From Musa acuminata AAA Group (taxonomy: Eukaryota; Streptophyta; Magnoliopsida; Zingiberales; Musaceae): 64,000 nt of DNA. Position numbers and translations under genes: made by a program. This document shows, piece by piece, positions 48,261 through 60,018 of the stretch. The stretch's first letter is position 1, and every line of letters starts with the position of its first letter. Below the pieces are notes generated by a model, which worked only from the letters and a program-made list of their open reading frames with translations, had not been told where the DNA came from and did not search any database. Location of the stretch: positions 17,135,001 through 17,199,000 of the forward strand of contig NC_088327.1 in NCBI RefSeq assembly GCF_036884655.1, given 5' to 3'.

Positions 48261-49999
48261 TATTGAATCTCGATGATGAAACCACTTGATATATGTTTAT
48301 GATTTAATCTGCGTTTTGAGTGACGCAGGATGCTTCGATCAGGATGAGACAATTAAAGCAGGAAAATCATGTTGTGCCGGAGGAACATGTCAGAAGATTA
48401 GACGTCGGACTGGTGGATCGGTCGACATATCGACAGAAGGCTTCGAGCCATGGACTTGGGCATCGGGCCAAGAAGAGCGGGTATTGTGCCAAAGATATCG
48501 GAGTTGCGATGTCAACTGGCCGATTAGGCAATAGGCCGTAGGAGAGGACGATGCGTCGAATAATCGGATGAAGCGTCGAGGGACCAATGACATGCCGGAC
48601 AACTTGGTTAATTGCTTAGGATTAATTGTCTCGATCGAAGTTTTGTTTTACATGTGCAGGATTAACTACGATGGAAGTAAGACATGCAGCAGGAGTAGCG
48701 CCGGAGTCAAGACTATGATCACGTTGGGAGTTCGAGAGTTCGATGGAAGTCCGGACGGTCGTTGGAGGTTCTACGGGAACAAATCTAAGAAGTCTAGGAG
48801 CTTGCCAAAAAAAGCTCGTCGGAACTCACCAAGTGGATCGTCACAAGTCCAGGAGTTTGCCGGAAGTCCGCAAGAGCATCATCGAGGGTTCATCAGATGA
48901 TCAACGGAAGTTCGCTGGAAGAAGCGATTGACGCACCGGAGCAAGTTGCATTAAATGTCTTAAGAAATGTCATAGTTAGTATGTAGATTCAGTTAGGAAT
49001 GGGAGGTGATCCCATTAACTTAATCTTGGGGCAATTGGGCCCTTGACAAACCCAAATTGGGTCGAATAGATCAACACATTCGGACCAGAATTCCTGCCAG
49101 GCGGTGGCATCGCCTAGGAGATCGTCTCCCAGGAAAGCTGGGCGGTGCAACCACCCCAGTCAGGCGGTGGCACCGCCTGGGCTCAGTCTCCGAGCAAGAC
49201 TAGGCGGTGAAACCACCCCTGACAAGCGGTGGAACCGCTTGAGCTCGGTCTCCGAGCTCTGCCAGGCGGTGCAACCGCCCTAGTTAGGCAGTGGCACCGC
49301 CAGGGCTCAATCTCCAAGCGAGACTAGGGGGCGGTTGTACCGCCCCAGTCTCCGAGCTGCCAGGTGGTTGTACCGCCCCAATCAGGAGGTGGTACCGCTA
49401 GGACCTTGGAAATCCGGGAGATGATATTTTTGAGCTCCAAATTCAAACCAGATTGGAGCCTTATAAATACCCCTCCCATCCCTGGGTAAAACACACAAGT
49501 ACAGAGAGATTAAAAGAGAGAAAATGCTGCTGCAATCTCTAGAATTTCCCCCCTCTAACTTAAATGTTAGAATTCTGTTTAAGAGAGGAGAGTGAGTGCT
49601 TGTAAGGGTTGTCTCCTAAACCCAGTAAAAGGAGAAGAGGGGTGTAAGAAGGAGGTTGATCTTCGCTTAGTAAAGGAAGATCGTTAGTGGATGTCGGTGG
49701 CCTCGATGGAAGAGGAATCAGAGGAGTGGATGTAGGTCACGATTGATTGAACCACTATAAACTCTCGTCTTCTTTGGTTTGCATTTATTCTTGCTACTTA
49801 CCTTACTGCAAACCTCCATATGTGCTTTACTTCCTCATTACTTTTGCTGCACTCATTTATGAACTCGCTTTCAAGTTAAGTTTTTGAAAATGATTTTACG
49901 TCGGAAACGATTTCATCGTACGAACGTAGTTTTAAATTCTCGAAAGTTTTCCACTGCACTAATTCACCTCCCCCCCTTTTAGTGCTCTTGATCCTAACA
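48261..49999 (+). mobile_element. solo Sirevirus LTR with TSD AAAAT
   Basis: A single 1,739-bp plus-strand LTR of the F subfamily (ends GTGCTCTTGATCCTAACA), flanked by a perfect AAAAT duplication (48256-48260 and 50000-50004). It starts TATTGAATC. It contains strongly repeated GGCGGTGCAACCGCC/GGTGGCACCGCC motifs alternating with GTCTCCGAGC spacers (about 49095-49410), then CTTATAAATACCCC near 49461-49474. Confidence 0.93.
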
Positions 50000-50004
50000 A
50001 AAAT

Positions 50005-50205
50005 TACAACAGTAAAAAGTATTGGTGATAGGAGAATACCATATCTCTTGATGCAATTAGAGGTGACGGTAGTAGATTGATTTGATCTACGACAAAAGTT
50101 AATAGTGGAGATGGCAACGTCAAGAGCAATTGTGAGAATTGCTTGGTTGGTGGTGGGTGGCAGGGGTGGTAGTAAAAGCAACAAGATTGCAACTCTAATA
50201 CTAGA
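50005..50205 (-). mobile_element. 5' leader and PBS of gypsy element I
   Basis: The rest of the leader, ending in a mutated primer-binding site (ACTCTAATACTA, 50192-50203, against GCTCTGATACCA), two bases before the 5' LTR. Confidence 0.72.
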
Positions 50206-50603
50206 TGATAGAACCCTAGAGGAATTCTATGTAGATTGATCTTTGAGAGGGATCAACCCTTGGAATGCTATAGGGGTTCTACACTCCTAGAAGTCAGCCA
50301 AATGGCTGCAATTGTAGATAGATCTTATTCTCAAAGAGATGGAGGCTACATGCTTATATAGGGCTCCAAACCCTAGCCCTAGGGGTTGCTTCCTAAGTAA
50401 GTTTCCCCTTTTGCCCTTAACCCTAACCGACCGGCCCAACAAAAGGGGGGGCGGCAGCTAGGAAGCCCAAAGGCCCAAATATAAATCCTAGCCACTCTTC
50501 TTTATAGGATAGAGGCGGCTAGGTGGGGTTTATTACAATCTCATAGGTTTTTTATTAGTTGCTTCTTGGTTGAGTAGGACTCAACCCTACTAGGGTCCTA
50601 TCA
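50206..50603 (-). mobile_element. 5' LTR of gypsy element I
   Basis: 398 bp, minus strand TGATAGGACCC...GGGTTCTATCA. It holds a TATATAGGGC-type box near 50356-50365 on the plus strand, but promoter orientation is not resolved. It resembles the partial LTR at 36775-37127 and the relative at 11423-11821. Confidence 0.85.
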
Positions 50604-51028
50604 TATTAATCCTTAGACTTGTGATGAGGCTATTACAAGTATAGACTCTAGAAAGTGACAAGAAGTCATGAATTATGAGATGAATTCCATGTACTCTAAC
50701 AAGGTTTAGAGCATAGTTGATGCACTTGAGGGTATCGTACCCATTGGTTGCAAGTGGATCTTCAAGAAGAAGATCAGAGTAGATAGAAATGTGGAGACCT
50801 ATAAAGCAAGACTAGTGGCTAAGGGGTATTGTTAAAGGTAATGTGTTAACTATAACGAAACCTTCTCACCTATAGCTATGTTGAATCCATCTAAATTTTA
50901 TTAGCTATTACAGCACACTATGACTATGAGATTTGACGTATGGGTATGAAAACTGTGTTTCTCAATGACAACCTTGAGGAGAAGGTATATAGATGCTCAC
51001 CCCGAGGTATATAGATGCTCACATTATG
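50604..51028 (+). pseudogene. copia reverse-transcriptase fragment, non-Sirevirus
   Basis: Plus-strand decayed RT: blocks VPIGCKWIFKKKI, ETYKARLVAKGY and a MDVKTAFLNG-like segment, interrupted by stops. It differs from the Sirevirus RT that follows and comes from another copia lineage. The site where it stops is blurred by a small direct repeat (TATATAGATGCTCAC at about 50987-51001 and 51007-51021). Confidence 0.72.
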
Positions 51029-52678
51029 ATTGGAAGTATGTAAATGCTCATCCTAAAGAGCTAATCATTGGAGATACATTAAAACGTGTTCAAACTCGCT
51101 CTTCACTTCAGAATTTCTATGCTATTATAGTCCTTTTATCTCAAATTGAACCAAAATGTATTGACGAAGCCTTAAAAGATGATTCATGGGTTATTGTAAT
51201 GCAAAAGGAGTTAAATCAATTTGAGAGAAATGAGGTGTGGAAGCTTGTTCCTAGACCTAGTGACAATTTAATAATTGGTACTAAATGGGTCTTTAGAAAC
51301 AAGCAAGATGAACTTGATATCATGGTTAGAAACAATGCTAAATTAGTGGTCAAAGGTTTCAAACAAGAAGAAGGTATCGATTATGAAGAGACATTCACTC
51401 CTATAGCTAGACTTGAAACTATAAGGATTTTCCTTGTCTATGGTAGTTATAATAATTTTAAGTTATTTTAAATGGATGTTAAAAGTGCTTTTCTAAATGG
51501 CTTTATTTCCAAAGAAGTTTATGTTGAACAACCACTCGAATTTGAGAATGCTAATTTTCTGAATCATGTTTTTAAGTTGTCTAAAGCTCTCTATAGTTTG
51601 AAATAAGTCTCAAAGGCTTGATATAAGAGACATAGTTCCTTTTTAATTAAGAATGATTTTTTGAAAGGCAAAGTTGATACCATATTATTTATTAAATATT
51701 TTAAAAATAATTTTCTTGTAGTTCAAATTTATGTTGATAATATTATTTTTAGTTCTACGAGTGAGTCTTTATGTGAATATTTTACCAAAAGTATAAGCCA
51801 AGAATTTGAAATTAGCTTAATGGGTAAATTAATTTTTTTCTTAAGATTACACATTAAGTAACTAAGTGATGAAATTTTTGTTAGTCAAACTAAATATACT
51901 TTAGATGTATTAAAACGGTTCAATATGGATAGTTCTAAGGCTATTAACATACCAATGAGCACTTCCATAAAGTTAGATATGGACAATAATGGAAAAAATT
52001 TTGATCAAAAGATTTATAGAGGTATGATATGTAGTTTACTATATCTCACCGCAACTAGACTGGACATTATGTTTAGTGTTAGATTATGTGCTAGATTTCA
52101 ATCTAATTCTGAGCAATCTCACATAAAAGCTGCTAAGAGGATTTTCAGATATTTAAAAGGAACTTATAATATATGATTATGGTATCTAAAATCAAAAATT
52201 TTAAATTAATTATTTATGCCGATGTTGATTTTGTTGGATGTAGAATAGATTGAATAAGCACATTTGAAACATATCAACTCTTAGTCATACACTTGTTTCT
52301 TGGTCTTCCAATAAATAAAATTTTGTTGCATTATCCATAGTTGAAGCTGAATATATAGCCGCAGGTGCATGTTGTGCATAAGTTATTTGGATGAAAAATA
52401 CTTTAAAAGACTATGTAATTTATTTGAAAAATATTCCTATAAAATATGATAACACTAGTGTAATATGTTTAACAAAGAATCTCATTTAATACTCCAGAAC
52501 TAAATATATTGATATTAGACATCATTTTGTTAGAGATCATATTAATAATCAGGATATATCTCTATAATTTATTGATACAAAACATCATTTAGCTGATATT
52601 TTTATGAAACCATTGAATGAGAAATAATTTGATTTTATTAAAAGAGAATTAGGTATGTTAAATCTTCATAATTCATGA
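51029..52678 (+). pseudogene. decayed Sirevirus pol (RT and RNase H) of element K
   Basis: The only Sirevirus-type pol in the window. RT blocks: DEALKDDSWVIVMQKELNQF, NEVWKLVPRP, TKWVFRNKQDE, EEGIDYEETFTPIARLE, a MDVKSAFLNG-like block, and YVDNIIF at the catalytic position (YVDN where YVDD is expected). RNase H blocks: VEAEYIAAGACCA, KYDNTSVICL, DIRHHFVRDHINNQDISL, HLADIFMKPLNEK. Stops frequently replace Gln and Trp codons (TAA for CAA, TGA for TGG), as expected from C-to-T and G-to-A decay. The last stop is TGA at 52676-52678. Integrase, protease and gag are missing on the left, so the copy is 5'-truncated. Confidence 0.88.
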
Positions 52679-53365
52679 ATTCCTCTTATACATTTTTCAG
52701 ATTTCTTGGTTTTTCGTAACTTGAGTTTTCTTTTTAAATCGAGATCGTTTCCTTCATTCCTCTTCAATTCACCAAAAAAGAGATTTCATTCATGGATTTT
52801 TGATATACTTGATCTTTTATGTGATGATCATGTTCTTGAATCCTTCCTCCTTCTTACGAAAGTAAAAATTTATTTATGGACTTTTGGTATACTTTATCTT
52901 TTATGAGATGATCTTTTTCATATGAATCCTTCCTCTTTCTATTTACAAAAGTAGAATTTTGATTCATGGACTTTCGGAACTTATGACTTGATTTTTTTTC
53001 TTTATGTGATGAATGAATTCTTCCCTTCTTCTTCTTCTTCTTCTTCTTCTTTTTTTTGGACAAAGAGGAGAAAGAAACTAACTAGCATCTCAAGAAAAGC
53101 AAAAATACTAGCTTGCACATCTTAAAAGATTTAAAAGTGCTTGCACATCTAAAGAGAAGTGCTAATTTGCCCATGTCAAGAAGTAAAAGTTGCTATCCTA
53201 TACATCTCAAAAGTTGTTATTTTGATTAACTTGCTAGCTTGCATGTTCTAAAGTGATGTAAAACTTGCGTACATGGTCCAAATATTTATTGAACGTTTCT
53301 CCTTTTTGTTGATGACAAAGGAGGAGAAATGATAAATGTTTGGTATCATGAAATGATGAATGCTT
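52679..53365 (+). mobile_element. 3' interior of element K, left part
   Basis: Non-coding, with TTGCTAGCTTGCA and AGAGAAG words at about 53060-53280 and a PPT-like hairpin at 53295-53330. A CTT trinucleotide repeat lies at about 53026-53055. The same sequences occur downstream of gag in the gag-only copies, linking them to this pol-bearing lineage. Interrupted by element L. Confidence 0.82.
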
Positions 53366-54713
53366 TGTTAGGAACGAGTCGGCACTAAGAGAGGTGGGGG
53401 TGAAGGGGGGGTGAGGGTGAATTAGTACAGTGGATAAAAACATCTTCGATTCAAAAATCTTCATTTCGATTAAACTCGTTTCAGAAAGATATTAAACTTG
53501 AAAGAATTTGTAAGAGTGTAATGAGAAAATAAAGCAAGTAAGGAAGTTTGCAGTAAGGTAAATTGCACAAATAGAAAAGCAAACCAGATTTTTATAGTGG
53601 TTCGGTCGTCGTGACCTACATCCACTCCATCAATTCCTCTTCCGTCAAGGCCACCGGCATCCACTAATGATCTTCCTTCAATGGACGAAGATCAACTACC
53701 CTTTTATACTCTTTCTCCTTTTCACGGGTTTAGGAGACAACCCTTACAACCTTTATTTCTTAGACCTCACTTCTCCCTTTAGAATAACTTTCTAAATACT
53801 AGGAAGAAGGGACTCTAAACCCTAAGAGAGTTTCTAATTTTGCTTTCCCCCTTTTCCAACTCAATTTCGTACTCAATTCTTACTACTCCATGCAGGAATA
53901 GTTGGGGTATTTATAGACCCCAAATGGCTTCAAAATTGGAGCCAAAAAAGGTCTCATCCCGGGTTTCTCAGGTCCTGACGATACCACTGCCTATGCTGGG
54001 CGGTACCACTGCCTGTGCTGGGTGGTACCACCGTCTGTAGCACTAACACTAGGCAATACCACCGCCTAGGAGACTATGTTTGGGTGATACCACCACCCAA
54101 ACTGGTGGTACGACCACTTGACAATCTTGGAGACTGAGTCTGAGTAATACCACTGCTTGACATAGTCTTAGAGATTGTGCCACGACGGTGCCACCTATTG
54201 GGTCACTGTTTGAGTCTTTCACTTAGCCCAACATAACCTAAACTTGGGCCCAGTTGGCCCCTAATTGAGTTGGCTTAATTACATTCTAAACTAACTCAAT
54301 TATACTCTAAACTAACTCGATCTATACATAATCAATTACAAGCGAATCTTATGTTGTCGGGTATGTCATTGGTTCTTCCGGCGCTTCGTCCAATCTTTCG
54401 GTGCATTGTCCTCTCCTTCGGCATATTTCCCAATCAGCATGTTGTCTTCTCATAACATCCGATCTCCTTGGCGCAATGTCCGATCTTCTTGGCCCGATGC
54501 CTGAATTCACAGACCGAAGCCTTCTGCCGACATGTCGACCGATCCTCCGACCCGACATCCATTCTTTTGATATATTTGCTCCGGCCCAACATTTGATTCC
54601 TCCTGCTTTAATCGATTTGCCTTTTCTGATCGAAGCTAGTCCTGCGTCACTTAAACGTACATTAGATGACAAATATATCAATTGATTTTATCATCAAAAT
54701 TTGAGATTCAACA
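53366..54713 (-). mobile_element. 3' LTR of element L
   Basis: 1,348 bp, complete, ending GATTCAACA at 54713. It has palindrome-type motifs at about 53975-54200 and a TATTTATAGACCCC box near 53908-53921. Confidence 0.92.
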
Positions 54714-56510
54714 ATCTCCCCCCTTTTGATGATGATAACCAATTGATGATGGAGTTAACCTTAACTCCCCCTATCAATATACCATATTAATAGAACCTTG
54801 AATTCAAATTGAATTCAAGTCAAAGCAAATTTCATCATGAATATTTGCAACACATTATATGCATATCATCAACATAACTTCTCCCCCTTTGTCATCGACA
54901 AAAAGGAGAAGTGCATGTAGCTAATTTTTTGATATATAATATCAATTCATTACAATATAATATCAAGTTTTATCATCATGCAAGCTAGTAATTTTTTTTA
55001 TAAAAAATTTTACACCTTTTGATATATGCAAGATAGCAAGATTTTTTGCATCTACTTAAAATGTGCAAGCTAGCATTTTTACATTTCCAACAATTCTTTC
55101 TTCATGTAATTTGTAAATTAACAAATTTAGTAAGTTTTACATAATTTTAGAACATGCAAGCTAGCAAATTTTACATATATGAAAGTTGGCAAAATTTTTG
55201 CATCTTTTGAGATGAGCAAGCTTTTTGCTTCTCTTTATGATGTGCAAACTAGCAACTTTTTCCTTCTTCTTGAAGTATGCAAGCTAGCAAACTTCTATTA
55301 AATGTGTAAGATAGCATGTTTTTCTCTTTTGAGAAGTATAATTTTTTGCTTCTTATGCAAAGCGCGATCTAGCAAAAACTTTACATCATTTTATAACATG
55401 CAAGCTAGCAATTTGGCAAGTGTTACTTCTCTTTGAAGTATGAAGGTTAGCAAGTTTTTAAAAAAGAGTATAAGATAGCAAGCTGGTAAAATTTGCTCCC
55501 CCCGTATCATTGTCAAATAGAAGGGAATAATACAATATTGTAATTCTTTTCCATATTAGTAAATTTTAAATTAGACAAAGGTAACGTATCAATCTTATTT
55601 CAATATGTTTGTGCATCATTATAATTTCAAATTAAAACATGCATAATTTCAAAACCTTACATATCATCCTTACTTTATATATGATACCAAAAATAAATTA
55701 ATCATTACTATGGGCATATCATATATGATACTCAAGCATTCATGAAACATCATTTTGGGCATAACATTCATGATGCTAAGACATTAAAATTTTTAAGCAT
55801 TTATCACTTAATGCATTAAATCAACAATTTGATCATGATACCAAACATTCATCATTTCTCCCATACTAAATCATCATGTATATTTTTAACATATAAAATC
55901 ATCATTACATGCATAATCATCATAGATAATTTCAAATTATAAAATCATCAAATATGATACAAATATTTATTTTCAAAACATTCATCATTATGTTCAACTC
56001 ATTTAATTTATCAAATCAACAAAGTCACTTTCAAGATATTCAAAATGAAATAAATAGATTTATCAATCACTTGAAATGCAAGTGATTTCCTTTCTCCCCT
56101 TTGTCATTGTAAATAAGAAAGAAAAAGAGAGAAATAATGCATAACAAAACTCAAGTCATAAATTTTTAAAATGTCAAGTAGCATATCATGGTTTATTAGG
56201 ATAAGTCTTCTTTTTAGTGAATAGCAAAAAGAATAGTAGGAGAACAAAGTATGAAAAATCTTAATTTATGATAATCAAAAGAACATTCATGATTCATTTG
56301 GATAATTTTCCTCCTTAGTAAATGGTAAAAAGAAACATAGGAGATATAAGATTTTGATTCATAAATCTCAAGAATATGTGAAAGATTTGGATAAAAGTCA
56401 TTCAAATCTAAATCATTAAAATCATTTTCATAATCCAAGAGATTCATAAAAATGATACAAATAGATTCATCAATCTCCTTTTTTTTGAAAACTCGATAGG
56501 GTAGGGATTG
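54714..56510 (-). mobile_element. PPT and non-coding interior of element L
   Basis: PPT at 54714-54727 (minus strand CAAAAGGGGGGAGAT context). A PPT-like hairpin lies at 54879-54914 and another PPT-like tract near 55488-55530, with GCTAGC repeats between them. The rest is AT-rich and non-coding. It ends at the left inversion breakpoint (about 56485-56530). Confidence 0.82.
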
Positions 56511-57026
56511 AAAATTTAAAAAAAAATACTAATTGAGTTAAAAAAGGGGAAAAGAAAAATTGAAAACTCTCTTACGATTTAGAGTCCCTTCTTCCTAGTA
56601 TTTAGAAAGTTCTTCTAAAGGGAGAGTGAGGTCTAAGAAGGAGAGGTTATAAGGGTTGTCTCCTAAACTCATGAAAAGGAGAAAGAATATAAAAGGGTAG
56701 TTGATCTTTGCCCATTGAAGGAAGATCGTTAGTGGATGCCGGTGGCATTGACGGAAGAGGAATCGACGGAGTGGATGTAGGTTATGACGATCGAACCACT
56801 ATAAAAATCTGGTTTACATTTCTATTTGTGCAATTTACCTTACTAAAAACTTCCTTACTTGCTTTACTTTCTCATTGCACTCTTACGAACGCTTTCAAGT
56901 TTAATATCTTTCCGAAATGAGTTTAATCAAAATGAAGATTTTTAAACCGATGACGTTTTTATCCGCTGCACTAACTTATTCCCCCCCCCCCCCCCCCCCT
57001 CTCGTAGTGCTGACTCATTCCTAACA
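56511..57026 (+). mobile_element. inverted LTR end (R/U5) of element L
   Basis: About 510 bp matching the reverse complement of 53366-53868. It ends CATTCCTAACA at 57026, preceded by a run of about 18 C near 56982-56999. It lacks the U3, palindrome cluster and TATA box, which remain at 58718-59545 in the other orientation. Confidence 0.87.
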
Positions 57027-57028
57027 AT

Positions 57029-57039
57029 TGGTATCTGAG
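57029..57039 (+). other. primer-binding site of element L (inverted)
   Basis: TGGTATCTGAG, one mismatch from the tRNA-Met PBS. Confidence 0.82.
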
Positions 57040-57075
57040 TCATGTCTTTCTCATTTAGTTTAACACCTAAGAGAA

Positions 57076-58038
57076 ATAACTCTTTTTGGCTTTCAAGAGG
57101 GCTTTTTTATCGTTCGTCCTCCCATGTTCAATAGGATGGACTATACCTATTGAAAACTTGAATGAGAGTTTTCTTGCTTTCTATAGATTTGAATTTATGG
57201 AATATTGTCGAAAGTGATATTCAAAAGTCTTCTACTTCAATGAGAATAGAATGATTTGGAGAAAAAAATTTTTTCTTTAAATGCTAGAGCTATGAATGCT
57301 CTATTTTATGCCTTAGACAAAAATGAATTCAATTTGATTTCTACTTACGAAATGACTTTTGACATTTAGCACACACTTGAAATTACACACGAAGGCACTA
57401 GTAGAGTTAAAGACTATAAAATAAATATTTTGATGCGTGATTTTAAATTGTTTCATATGAAGCAAAGCGAAACTATTGTTGACATGTACACCCGTTTTAC
57501 GGATGTCCTCAATAGTTTAAAAGCTCTTGGCAAATATTTTTAAAATTTGAACTTATAAACAAAAATATAATATCTCTTTTTAAAAATTGGGATCCGAAAC
57601 TAACCGTAATACAAGAAGTAAAGAATTTGAACTTACTTTTCACTTAATGAACTTATTGAGTCTTTAATAATCTATGAAATGAATTGTATGACACATGTTG
57701 AATATGATGAACTTTAGAAGAACCTTCCAAAGAACAGGAAGGATTTGATACTTAGAACAAATGAAGACCACTCGAGCGAAAGCTCAAGTGATGATGACTT
57801 TGAAATCTTGATTATAAAGCTTAAAAAATTCTTAAAATAATAATCTAAGAACAAAAATAAACTTAAAAAGAATACAATTATTTGCTATGAATGCAAGAAG
57901 AAGGAAACACCTTGGGACGAAACGAGTACCTCCGAAGACGAGGAGCAAATCGATGAAGACGAAGTGACAAACTTCGCTTTGATGACTCTCAATGACGAGG
58001 TAACTAAAATTCCTTTACTTTATTTCAAAATTATGTGA
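57076..58038 (+). pseudogene. decayed gag of element L (inverted)
   Basis: Homologous to B gag in the flipped segment. The start codon is ATA (57076-57078), and frameshifts and stops run throughout. Blocks similar to NEFNLISTYEMTFDI, MYTRFTDVLNSLKALGK and NLPKNRKDL can be read in different frames. The knuckle position keeps CYECKKKE (both N-terminal cysteines) but then runs directly into the acidic tail, so the His and last Cys are deleted. The terminal stop is TGA at 58036-58038. Confidence 0.83.
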
Positions 58039-58717
58039 TGCTTTTCATGAGTTATTTTTTAAATTTAGAAATAAAAAAATATTGGGATCATGCTAGTAAT
58101 TTTGAAATTGATAATTATATGTTTTATGAAAATATAACAAAATGTTAATATAATGCTTGTAGACCTAGTAAGATTAATCTTATATATGTGTTTAAGAAGT
58201 CATAATGTGTATCATATTGATTTTTATATTTCTTTTTTATTTTGATTAAAGATGTCTTATGTTCAATGAAACCATGTTTGATATTTTAATGAAAATATTA
58301 AAAGTTTTGGTACAATGCTTGATGATTTTATTCTATGTATGAGATTTTGAAGCTATACATGATGATATTTGTGATTTATTGATCTTGATGATTTTTGTAA
58401 TAATACTTGCACATAAAAAAAGACTAATTCCTTGTATGAAACAATTATGTGTATCTTGATGATTTTGTATTACTTTTCAGTTTTAAATATGATGGATGGT
58501 TTTCTTGAGCATACTTATATGAAATCAATCATATAAAATGAAATATATAAAAAGGAAAATATATTATCATTGGAATCAAAATAATAAATCAAATCGCTTG
58601 TTTAAAAGAAACCTTATGTTTAACGTGATTGGTCTTTATGTTTTGGTTTTAATCGATGATGAATAGATTTGGCATAAAATAAAAGGGCATCAATCACATA
58701 AATTGAAACAAAAAAGA
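58039..58717 (+). mobile_element. inverted interior segment of element L
   Basis: AT-rich post-gag interior, matching about 43460-44222 of element J in the same orientation. It stops at the right inversion breakpoint, after TAAATTGAAACAAAAAAGA. Confidence 0.8.
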
Positions 58718-59545
58718 GTACTCAATGTAGGAATAGCTAGGGTATTTATAGATCCAAAATGATTTCAAAATTGGAGCCAAAATGGTCTCATCCTAGGTTT
58801 CCTAAGTCCTGGCGGTACCACTACCTGTGCTGGGCGGTACCACCGCTTGTAGCACTGACACTAGGTGGTACCAGTGCCCAGTCTGGTAGTACCACCGCTT
58901 GGGAGACTATATCTAGGTGGTACCACCACCCAGACTGGCGATACCACTGCTTGACTGTCTCGGAGACTGAGTCTGGGCGGTACCATCGCCTGACAGAGTC
59001 TCGGAGACTATGCCACGACGATGCCACCTACTGGGTCATTGTTTGGGTCTTTCACTTGGCCCAACACAACCCAAACTTGGGCCTAGTTAGCCCCTAATTG
59101 AGTTGGCCTAATTACATTCTAAACCGACTCAACTAGACTCTCAACTAACTCGATCTAGACATAATTGATTATAAGCGAATCTTATGTTGTCCTACATGTC
59201 ATTGGTTCTTCCAGCGCTTCGTCCAATCTTTCAGCGTATCATCCTCTCCTTCGGCATATTGCCCAATCAGCATGTTGCCTTCTCACAACATCTGATCTCC
59301 TTGGCGCAATGTCCGATCTTCTTAGCCTGATGCCCGAATTCACGGACCGAAGCCTTTTACCAACACGTTGACCGCTCCTCCGGCCCGACGTCCAATCTTC
59401 TGACATGTTTACTCTGGCCCAACGTCCGATTTCTGCTGCTTTAATTGATTTACCTTTCTGATCAAAGCTAGTCCTACGTCTCTTAAATGCATATTAGATG
59501 AGAAACACATCAATTGATTTCATCATCAAAATCCAAGATTCAACA
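58718..59545 (-). mobile_element. 5' LTR of element L, U3 part
   Basis: Starts at GTACTCAAT, homologous to 53869 of the 3' LTR, and runs to GATTCAACA at 59545. It keeps the TATTTATAGATCC box near 58742-58754 and the palindromes at about 58810-59030. Confidence 0.88.
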
Positions 59546-60005
59546 TGCTTTAGTATCATATATGTTATGCCTAAAATAATGTTATGTTATGCTCAAAATG
59601 ATGTTATTTTTAGTATCATGTATGAAATGATGAATGCTTTAGTATCATGTATGTTATGCCTAAAATAATGTTAATTTTGGTATGCATGAAATGATAAATG
59701 CTTTAGTATCATGTATGTTAAGCCCAAAGTGAGGTTGATCTATTTTTGGTATCATGCATGTAATAACGATGAATTGTAATGTTTTAAAATTGTGCATGTT
59801 ATTTTTTGATAATTTGAAACTATAATGATGCATAATGTATGAAATTTTGATATAATATATTGCATTTGATCACTATGATCGAAATTGTTTTAACTTGAAT
59901 TCAAAGGTTATGATTCCTTTTAAATACAAGTTTGTCTTGTTTCAATATGACATATAGATACGAGGAGTTAAGGTTAATTATATCATCAATTGGTTGTCAT
60001 CATCA
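59546..60005 (+). mobile_element. 3' interior of element K, right part
   Basis: Resumes with the second TGCTT. It contains several copies of a ~70-bp degenerate unit including TTTAGTATCATGTATG (about 59546-59760). No genes. Confidence 0.8.
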
Positions 60006-60018
60006 AAAAGGGAGAGAT
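60006..60018 (+). other. polypurine tract of element K
   Basis: AAAAGGGAGAGAT just before the LTR at 60019. Confidence 0.82.

Larger units (their letters stand above)
53366..59545 (-). mobile_element. Sirevirus L, gag-only, with internal inversion
   Basis: 6,180-bp minus-strand element flanked by a perfect TGCTT duplication (53361-53365 and 59546-59550), inside the 3' interior of K. The 3' LTR (53366-54713), PPT and interior up to about 56500 are minus-strand. The following ~2.2 kb (LTR start, PBS, gag, first part of the interior) read on the plus strand. The remaining 5' LTR (58718-59545) is minus-strand again. The flipped piece supplies exactly the ~500-bp LTR end that the right LTR lacks. 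No pol is present. Confidence 0.9.
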
